Origin: Acrocarpospora phusangensis
GTDB lineage: Bacteria > Actinomycetota > Actinomycetes > Streptosporangiales > Streptosporangiaceae
DNA length: 64,000 nucleotides
Assembly (NCBI RefSeq): GCF_016862995.1
Contig: NZ_BOOA01000039.1
Location: 1-64,000, forward strand
Direction: 5' to 3'
A program made the position numbers and the translations under genes. Positions 57,314 through 64,000 of the stretch are shown here, piece after piece. The notes below the pieces were generated by a model that did not search any database, had not been told where the DNA came from, and saw only the letters and a list, made by a program, of their open reading frames with translations. The first letter of the stretch is position 1; each line of letters begins with the position of its first letter.

Positions 57314-57362
57314 GATCTCATCCTGTGATGGGATCCGGCGGAATTCTCCTGGAGTCCGCCGG
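57314..57362. promoter_or_regulatory. Two adjacent hairpins in a divergent gap
   Basis: GATCTCATC/GATGGGATC (57314-57322 and 57327-57335, one G-T pair) and CCGGCGGA/TCCGCCGG (57335-57342 and 57355-57362, with inner CTCC/GGAG) lie between the divergent small genes at 57242 and 57454. They may be operators or leader structures. Nothing else is recognised in this 211-bp gap. Confidence 0.35.
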
Positions 57363-57453
57363 AGTTCCGGACGTGGACAATCTCCGCAATTCCCCGACGG
57401 TTCCGCCCGAAATCGGGCAGCATGAGGGCACGCATCACGGTTGGAGCCCCTCC

Positions 57454-57621
57454 ATGAAAGTCAAACAGCTGGTGACCTACGCGATCGTCGCGTTCGTGGT
57501 CTTCTATTTGTTCACCCAGCCGACCGGAGCGGCCAACGCCGTACGCGGGGTGATGGACGGCATCGGCACCGGCGCGGACGCGCTGGCGCAGTTCTTCAAC
57601 TCCCTGTTCGCGGGCTCATAG
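57454..57621 (+). CDS. Small membrane miniprotein 1
   Basis: A 55-residue protein with a basic start (MKVKQLVTY), one hydrophobic segment (AIVAFVVFYLF), then TQPTGAANAVRGVMDGIGTG and an amphipathic C-terminal helix. GGAG lies seven bases before ATG. It is paralogous to the 53-residue protein encoded 137 bp downstream, with the same pattern of YxIAFVVFYLxTQPxxAA and AVRGV. Probably membrane-bound; function unknown. Confidence 0.75.
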   Translation: MKVKQLVTYAIVAFVVFYLFTQPTGAANAVRGVMDGIGTGADALAQFFNSLFAGS

Positions 57622-57758
57622 CCGCCAGTCAGGGGCGAGTCAGCGAAAAGTCAGGGGCGGATTAGGGGGCGGAAGGTCCTCCTCTCTTCCCGGCTAGTTA
57701 TGATCATTCGGGTTGCCGGGTACATAGCAGCGGGAAACTGACCGCAGGAGGCCCCCTG

Positions 57759-57920
57759 ATGCAGGTCAAGAAGGTGCTCACGTATGCGGGTATCGCGTTC
57801 GTGGTCTTCTACCTCTACACGCAGCCGTCCGCCGCGGCCGCGGCCGTGAGGGGTGTGTTCGAGGGTGTCAACACGGGCGCCACACAGTTGGCGACCTTCT
57901 TCACGCAGGTTCTAGGGTGA
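57759..57920 (+). CDS. Small membrane miniprotein 2
   Basis: A 53-residue protein (start MQVKKVLTYAGIAFVVFYLY, end TFFTQVLG) with AGGAGG seven bases before ATG, an excellent ribosome binding site. It repeats the layout of miniprotein 1: basic start, single hydrophobic segment, TQPSAAAAAVRGVFEGVNTG, and an amphipathic tail. It is followed by a strong terminator. The conservation of the whole layout between the two copies supports both as real genes. Confidence 0.78.
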   Translation: MQVKKVLTYAGIAFVVFYLYTQPSAAAAAVRGVFEGVNTGATQLATFFTQVLG

Positions 57921-57928
57921 TCTGACCC

Positions 57929-57962
57929 GGCCCGTGAGTCCGCTCACGGGCCTGTATTCATT
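57929..57962 (+). terminator. Rho-independent terminator of miniprotein 2
   Basis: A perfect 10-bp stem (57929-57938 with 57943-57952, loop TCCG) is followed by TGTATTCATT. It begins 9 bp after the stop codon. Confidence 0.85.
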
Positions 57963-58226
57963 GCGGCTCGGTCCGGGGAGCGCTCCACTCCGCCCGGACG
58001 CGACGGTCGTCGGTCGAGGCTTCGGTTCGGGCACCCCTGTCACGGCGTCCGGACCGGCCCGACACACTGTCAGGCCGATGGTCCACGGGATCCACTACGG
58101 AGCGTCACTTGACCAGTACGCGGACAGAATTGGACTTCCTGGTCAAAAGTCACTGAAAACACATTTATTCCACGGGTTCGCTGGGCGAACTCGTGGAAAT
58201 TCCTGTGATGGAACTCCATCGCCGTA
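57963..58226. other. Non-coding stretch with inverted repeats
   Basis: This is the only gene-free stretch over 300 bases (57921-58264 in all). Beyond the terminator it holds an exact dyad TTGACCAG-N22-CTGGTCAA (58109-58146) and a hairpin of 11 pairs with one G-T (58170-58180 with 58186-58196). Its 3' half is A+T-rich compared with the rest of the window. No coding frame of quality is seen. Confidence 0.5.
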
Positions 58227-58256
58227 ATGACAGAATTAACAATTCGCCGATAACAT
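58227..58256 (+). promoter_or_regulatory. Promoter of the GPP34 gene
   Basis: ATGACA (58227-58232), 18 bases, and TAACAT (58251-58256) make a good promoter. Eight bases later is the GTG at 58265, so the mRNA is probably leaderless. This decides the start codon against GTG at 58193. Confidence 0.65.
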
Positions 58257-58264
58257 CACCGAAC

Positions 58265-58906
58265 GTGGCTGAAGGTGATCTTCCAGCATCGCGTCTGGCC
58301 GACGATCTGTATTTCGTCATGCACGACGACGTCACAGGCCGCGGGCGGCTCCATCCCCGGCTGACCGGTCTCGGACTGGCGGCGGCGCTCCTCGGCGAGC
58401 TCATGCTGAGCGCGCACATCACCGTGCGCCTGGTGCCCGGGCAGGCCCAGCTCGCCGTGGTGGACCCGGCCCCGACCGGCGACGCGCCGACCCAGTTCGC
58501 CCTGGACCACATCCGGGCCGAGCCCACCCACCCGGTCGGCACCTGGCTGCTCTTCCTGGCCCGTACGGCCCACGCCGCCATCGCCGCCCGCATGACCGAG
58601 GCCGGCCTGCTCCACCCGCCCGGCCGGCGCCTGCTGGCCAAGGGCGTACAGGCGCCGGTGGAGGCCAACACGGCCGCCTGGCCGGTCGGCCGCCTCAACC
58701 TGGCCATCGAGCGCCGCCAGCCGATGCGCATGCAGGACGGCGTGCTGTTCGGCCTGCTCGTGGCCACCGGCGGCGGCACGCTGGTGCTCTGGGACCAGAA
58801 CCCGCGCTTCCTGCGCGAGTCCGTCGCCGCCCTGCCGGAGACGCTGCAGCAGCTCATCGCCCAGACCGAGGCGGCCTGCGGCGACGCGGTCATCAGCCGC
58901 CGCTGA
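58265..58906 (+). CDS. GPP34 (GOLPH3-like) family protein
   Basis: A 213-residue, mostly helical protein. GPP34-type stretches are LADDLYFVMHDDVTGRGRLHPRLTGLGLAAALLGEL at the start (key part LTGLGLAAALLGELML) and the later GLLVATGGGTLVLWD. Eukaryotic GOLPH3 binds PI4P on Golgi membranes; bacterial homologues are common in actinomycetes and their role is unknown. It stands alone, with its own promoter, convergent to hisF with a 12-bp gap. Confidence 0.87.
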   Translation: MAEGDLPASRLADDLYFVMHDDVTGRGRLHPRLTGLGLAAALLGELMLSAHITVRLVPGQAQLAVVDPAPTGDAPTQFALDHIRAEPTHPVGTWLLFLARTAHAAIAARMTEAGLLHPPGRRLLAKGVQAPVEANTAAWPVGRLNLAIERRQPMRMQDGVLFGLLVATGGGTLVLWDQNPRFLRESVAALPETLQQLIAQTEAACGDAVISRR

Positions 58907-58918
58907 CCTGCCCGGGAC

Positions 58919-59689
58919 TTACCTGACGGGGTGACCGGCCGTCCGGAGCGCGTCCTTCACGTCGCCGATCTTGAGCTCGCCGAAGTGGAAGACGCTGGCC
59001 GCCAGCACCGCGTCCGCCCCCGCCGCCACAGCGGGCGGGAAGTCGGCCGGCCTGCCCGCGCCGCCGGAGGCGATCACCGGGACCGTCACCACGGCCCGGA
59101 CCGCCTCGATCATCTCGATGTCGTAGCCGTCCTTGGTGCCGTCGCCGTCCATGGAGTTGAGCAGGATCTCGCCCACGCCCAGCTCCTGGCCGCGCGCCGC
59201 CCACTCCACCGCGTCGATGCCGGTGCCGCGCCTGCCGCCGTGCGTGGTCACCTCGAAGCCGCTCGGCGTGGGCGGCCCGTCCACCACCCGGCGGGCGTCC
59301 ACGGACAGCACGACGCACTGGGCGCCGAACCGCCAGGACGCCTCGCGGAGCAGCTCCGGCCTGGCGATCGCGGCGGTGTTGATGCCCACCTTGTCGGCGC
59401 CCGCCCGCAGCAGCCGGTCCACGTCCTCCACGGCGCGCACGCCGCCGCCCACGGTGAGCGGGATGAAGACCTGCTCGGCGGTCCTGCGGACCACGTCGTA
59501 CATGGTGGAGCGGTCCGAGCTGGACGCGGTGATGTCCAGGAAGGTCAGCTCGTCGGCGCCTTCGGCGTCGTAGCGGCGGGCCAGCTCCACCGGGTCGCCG
59601 GCGTCCCGGAGGTTCTCGAAGTTGACGCCCTTGACCACCCGGCCCGCGTCCACGTCCAGGCACGGGATCACCCGTACGGCGACGCTCAT
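58919..59689 (-). CDS. hisF: Imidazole glycerol phosphate synthase cyclase subunit
   Basis: A 256-residue TIM barrel that uses ammonia from HisH to close the imidazole ring. Catalytic Asp residues lie in [16 protein letters not shown] and VVLSVDARR; the phosphate sites are [12 protein letters not shown] and [13 protein letters not shown] at 59689 overlaps the RidA-like stop as ATGA. It is the last gene of the his cluster. Confidence 0.96.
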   Translation of the reverse strand: MSVAVRVIPCLDVDAGRVVKGVNFENLRDAGDPVELARRYDAEGADELTFLDITASSSDRSTMYDVVRRTAEQVFIPLTVGGGVRAVEDVDRLLRAGADKVGINTAAIARPELLREASWRFGAQCVVLSVDARRVVDGPPTPSGFEVTTHGGRRGTGIDAVEWAARGQELGVGEILLNSMDGDGTKDGYDIEMIEAVRAVVTVPVIASGGAGRPADFPPAVAAGADAVLAASVFHFGELKIGDVKDALRTAGHPVR

Positions 59690-60081
59690 GGCCGGTACGC
59701 CTCGACCTCGACCTCGACCAGCATGCGCGGGTCGACCAGGCCGGCCACCTGGACGCTGGTGCAGGCCGGCCGCACCTCGCCGAAGAGGTGGCCGTGCGCG
59801 TCGCCCGCGGCGTCGAAGTCGCTCTCGTTCACCACGTACATGCGGGTGCGGACCACGTCGTCGCGGCTCGCCCCGGCCTTGGCCAGGGCGTCCAGGGCGA
59901 TCCCGAAGGCCGTCAGGGTCTGGTTGTACGCGTCGCCGACGTGCTGGACCTCGCCACCCACCACGGCGGTGCAACCCGAAACCAGGACGTGCGGGCCCGC
60001 GACCACGGCGCGGGAGTAGCCGTAGCGGTCCTCCCAGGGACCGCCGGAGGAGATGCGCGTGGAAGGGGTGGAGGGCGTCAT
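59686..60081 (-). CDS. RidA family (YjgF) protein
   Basis: A 131-residue single-domain trimer-type protein. Family features are [34 protein letters not shown] and the C-terminal [24 protein letters not shown]. RidA hydrolyses reactive enamine or imine intermediates of PLP enzymes. Its place between hisA and hisF, with four-base overlaps at both ends, suggests a link to histidine synthesis. Substrate unproven. Confidence 0.9.
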   Translation of the reverse strand: MTPSTPSTRISSGGPWEDRYGYSRAVVAGPHVLVSGCTAVVGGEVQHVGDAYNQTLTAFGIALDALAKAGASRDDVVRTRMYVVNESDFDAAGDAHGHLFGEVRPACTSVQVAGLVDPRMLVEVEVEAYRP

Positions 60082-60824
60082 GCGCGCACCGCCGCGAGTG
60101 CCGCCTCCAGCGTGAACTGGCCGGCGTACAGGGCCTTGCCGACGATGGCGCCCTCGACGCCCTCGGGGACCAGGGTGGCCAGCGCCCGCAGGTCGTCCAG
60201 GGAGGAGACGCCGCCGCTGGCGACCACCGGCCGGTCGGTCCTGGCGCAGACCTCACGGAGCAGGTCCAGGTTGGGGCCGCGCAGCGTGCCGTCCTTGGTC
60301 ACGTCGGTGACCACGTAGCGGGGGCAGCCGTCGGCCTCCAGCCGGTCCAGCACCTCCCAGAGGTCGCCGCCCTCCTCGGTCCAGCCGCGGGCGGCCAGCG
60401 TGGTGCCGCGCACGTCCAGGCCGACCGCGATCCGGTCCCCGTGGTTGGCGATGATCTTGGCGCACCACTCGGGGTTCTCCAGCGCGGCGGTGCCGATGTT
60501 GACCCGGCGGCAGCCGGTGGCCAGCGCCGCCGCCAGCGAGGCGTCGTCGCGGATGCCCCCGGACAACTCCACCTGGACGTCCAGCTTGCCGACGACCTCG
60601 GCGAGCAGCTCCCGGTTGGAGCCCCGGCCGAAGGCGGCGTCCAGGTCCACCAGGTGGATCCACTCGGCGCCGGCCTCCTGCCAGGCGAGCGCGGCGGCGA
60701 GCGGGTCGCCGTACGAGGTCTCCGACCCCGCCGCGCCCTGGACCAGGCGGACCGCCTGGCCGTCCGCCACGTCCACCGCGGGTAGCAGCACCAGCGACCC
60801 GGTATCAGACCCGGTATCAGACAT
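60078..60824 (-). CDS. priA: PriA-type phosphoribosyl isomerase (HisA/TrpF)
   Basis: A 248-residue TIM barrel that isomerises ProFAR in histidine synthesis and, in actinomycetes, also phosphoribosylanthranilate in tryptophan synthesis. Catalytic Asp residues lie in [18 protein letters not shown] and [16 protein letters not shown]. The dual role is supported by the lack of trpF beside trpA, trpB and trpC. The N-terminus carries a tandem 12-bp duplication (60798-60821, encoding SDTG twice). Confidence 0.94.
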   Translation of the reverse strand: MSDTGSDTGSLVLLPAVDVADGQAVRLVQGAAGSETSYGDPLAAALAWQEAGAEWIHLVDLDAAFGRGSNRELLAEVVGKLDVQVELSGGIRDDASLAAALATGCRRVNIGTAALENPEWCAKIIANHGDRIAVGLDVRGTTLAARGWTEEGGDLWEVLDRLEADGCPRYVVTDVTKDGTLRGPNLDLLREVCARTDRPVVASGGVSSLDDLRALATLVPEGVEGAIVGKALYAGQFTLEAALAAVRA

Positions 60825-60826
60825 GT

Positions 60827-61165
60827 TCACGACCTCCGGTCGAAGAAGACGGTGACGAGCACCGGGATCAGCAGGATCGACACCCCGAAGACGGCGAGCC
60901 TGGCCATCCAGGTGTCGAGGAGGATCCAGGCCACGGCCTGGATCAGGAACCACGCGACCGCGACCACGGCGTTCTGCACCCGCCGCCGCCGCGCCAGGTA
61001 GCCGCCCTGCCTGGCCACCCGGACCGGTTTGGGCAGCACGGCCGTGAACCGGGCGCGCAGCTCCCTGCGGCGCGCGGCGCGGGCCTCCCGGCGGGCGCGT
61101 TCCGCGGCCAGCCGCTCCCGCTCCGCCTCACGTTCGGCCCTGCGCCGGGCGCGTTCCTTACTCAT
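60827..61165 (-). CDS. Small basic membrane protein, unknown
   Basis: A 112-residue protein. The first 50 residues are a strongly charged Arg/Glu helix ([20 protein letters not shown]), likely a coiled coil. Two hydrophobic segments follow ([17 protein letters not shown] and [19 protein letters not shown]). It lies inside the his cluster, 2 bp before hisA. Homologues are common in this place in actinomycetes as I recall; function unknown. Confidence 0.75.
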   Translation of the reverse strand: MSKERARRRAEREAERERLAAERARREARAARRRELRARFTAVLPKPVRVARQGGYLARRRRVQNAVVAVAWFLIQAVAWILLDTWMARLAVFGVSILLIPVLVTVFFDRRS

Positions 61166-61180
61166 AAGCTCTCACACGCG

Positions 61181-61221
61181 CTCATGGCACTCTCAAGGCA
61201 CTCTCATGGCACTCATGGCAC
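61181..61221. repeat. 11-bp tandem repeat at the end of hisH
   Basis: CTCATGGCACT, CTCAAGGCACT, CTCATGGCACT and a partial CATGGCAC follow each other (61181-61221). The last units include the hisH stop codon. The repeat has probably arisen by slippage and extends the gap to the next gene. Confidence 0.7.
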
Positions 61222-61848
61222 GGTGCTGAGCCAGTTGGCGAGCAGCACCGCGCCCGCGTCGCCGGATTTCTCCGGATGGAACTGGGTGGCCATCAGCGGC
61301 CCGTTCTCCACGGCCGCGACGAAGGGCACGCCGTGCTCGGCCCAGGTGACCAGCGGCTGGGTGAAGCCGGGACCGGCCTCCAGCTCCCAGGTCCTGACCC
61401 CGTAGGAGTGCACGAAGTAGAACCGGGTCTCCGCGTCCAGGCCCCGGAACAGCACCGAGTCCTCGGGCGCGGTCACCGTGTTCCAGCCCATGTGCGGCAG
61501 CACCGGCGCGTCCAGGCGCTCCACCGTGCCGGGCCACTCGCCGCAGCCCTCGGTGTGCACGCCGTGCTCGACGCCCTTCTCGAACAGGATCTGCATGCCC
61601 ACGCAGATGCCCAGCACCGGCCGGCCGGCCGCCAGCCGCCGGCCCACGATCATGTCGCCGCGCACGCCCTTGAGCCCGGCCATGCAGGCGGCGAACGCGC
61701 CGACCCCGGGCACCACCAGGCCGTCGCACTCCATGGCCGCGTCGAAGTCGGCGGTCACCTCGACCTCGGCGCCGGTCCTGGCCAGCGCCCGCTCGGCCGA
61801 GCGCAGGTTGCCCGAGCCGTAGTCGAGGACGACCACCCGCTTGCTCAC
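61213..61848 (-). CDS. hisH: Imidazole glycerol phosphate synthase glutaminase subunit
   Basis: A 211-residue class I amidotransferase that supplies ammonia to HisF. The catalytic Cys lies in [12 protein letters not shown], and His/Glu in [12 protein letters not shown] at 61848 overlaps the hisB stop (GTGA). Its end runs into an 11-bp tandem repeat. Confidence 0.95.
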   Translation of the reverse strand: MSKRVVVLDYGSGNLRSAERALARTGAEVEVTADFDAAMECDGLVVPGVGAFAACMAGLKGVRGDMIVGRRLAAGRPVLGICVGMQILFEKGVEHGVHTEGCGEWPGTVERLDAPVLPHMGWNTVTAPEDSVLFRGLDAETRFYFVHSYGVRTWELEAGPGFTQPLVTWAEHGVPFVAAVENGPLMATQFHPEKSGDAGAVLLANWLSTVP

Positions 61849-62434
61849 AGCACGCCCTTGGTGCTCGGCACGCCGACCGCGCGCGGGTCCGGCTCGCAGG
61901 CCGCGCGCAGCGCCCGGGCCAGCGCCTTGAACTGCGCCTCCACGATGTGGTGCGCGTTCCGCCCGTACGGCACCCGCACGTGCAGGCAGATCGCCGCCTG
62001 TGCCACGAAGGACTCCAGGATGTGCCGGGTGAGCGTGGTGTCGTACTCGGGCCCGATCATGGGCGCCATGCCGTCCGGCTCGCTGTGCACCAGGTACGGC
62101 CGGCCCGACAGGTCCACGGTGACCTCGGCCAGCGCCTCGTCCAGCGGGCAGGACGCGTTACCGAACCGCCTGATGCCCGACTTGTCGCCCAGGGCCTCGC
62201 GGAACGCGGCGCCCAGCGCGAGCGCGGTGTCCTCGATCGTGTGGTGCGAGTCGATGTGCAGGTCGCCCTCGGTCTTCACGGTCAGGTCGAACAGGCCGTG
62301 CTTGCCCAGCTGGGCGAGCATGTGGTCGTAGAACCCGACCCCGGTCGCCACGTCGACCAGGCCGGTCCCGTCGAGGTTGACCTCGACCAGGACCGAGGTC
62401 TCCTTGGTGGCGCGCTCGATACGACCGACCCTCA

Positions 62435-62435
<1 letters not shown>
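61845..62435 (-). CDS. hisB: Imidazoleglycerol-phosphate dehydratase
   Basis: A 196-residue monofunctional dehydratase. The manganese-binding histidine motifs are [14 protein letters not shown] and [14 protein letters not shown], with a second set [18 protein letters not shown]. There is no HisN phosphatase domain. ATG at 62435 touches the hisC stop (TGATG). Confidence 0.96.

Positions 62436-64000
<1,565 letters not shown>

Overview
The window is GC-rich chromosomal DNA from an actinomycete. The evidence is PriA-type hisA with no trpF, an ANTAR-output response regulator of the PdtaR type, the actinobacterial trp-associated membrane protein next to hisI, many GTG and TTG starts, and several genes whose start codon lies 6-8 bases after a TANNNT -10 box with no ribosome binding site. 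The overall order (coaE, rpsA, polA, liv transporter, pdtaR, tRNA-Leu, pyk, gltBD, lgt, trp, his) resembles, from memory, the conserved core of Streptomyces and its relatives. Spore-forming Streptosporangiales are a plausible guess, but the taxon is not fixed by anything seen here. No insertion sequence, prophage, CRISPR array or rRNA was found.

Layout. 1-2700: a small lipoprotein and a WXG100-like pair. 2.7-9.4 kb: coaE, a GNAT acetyltransferase, rpsA, a membrane-anchored polysaccharide deacetylase and polA, all on the minus strand. 9.5-16 kb: a hotdog thioesterase, a structured intergenic region, and a complete branched-chain amino acid ABC importer (livK, livH, livM, livG, livF). 16.3-18.5 kb: pdtaR, a tRNA with anticodon CAA, pyk. 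18.6-21.6 kb: a lipoprotein, a DUF2784 protein and an exported subtilase. 21.7-29.4 kb: gltD and gltB, and the divergent BpsA-like (branched polyamine synthase family) gene. 29.4-34 kb: two related secreted or anchored proteins, a VIT1-type membrane protein, lgt, and a DsbA-like/MauE-like pair. 34.2-39.3 kb: trpA, trpB, trpC, small membrane proteins and hisI. 38.9-42.8 kb: the most unusual locus, an E2-like protein and a JAB-E1 fusion (bacterial ubiquitin-like conjugation enzymes) overlapping hisI, with a divergent XRE regulator. 42.7-48.2 kb: a Cache-domain protein and GntR regulator beside a polyamine-type ABC importer. 48.2-51.8 kb: a heterodimeric ABC exporter. 52-57 kb: a four-gene membrane-lipid modification operon with its ribosome binding site inside a hairpin. 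57.4-58.9 kb: two tandem paralogous miniproteins and a GPP34 protein. 58.9-64 kb: the his cluster hisD-hisC-hisB-hisH-x-hisA-ridA-hisF, with hisD cut by the window edge.

How the genes work together. Most of the window is central metabolism and information processing: histidine and tryptophan synthesis, glutamate synthesis, glycolysis, CoA, DNA repair and translation. Stop-start overlaps (ATGA, GTGA or TGATG) are the rule inside operons, so translational coupling is probably general. PriA (hisA) probably covers both the his and trp isomerase steps. The accessory parts are the ubiquitin-like cassette, the lipid operon, the WXG100-like pair and the tandem miniproteins.
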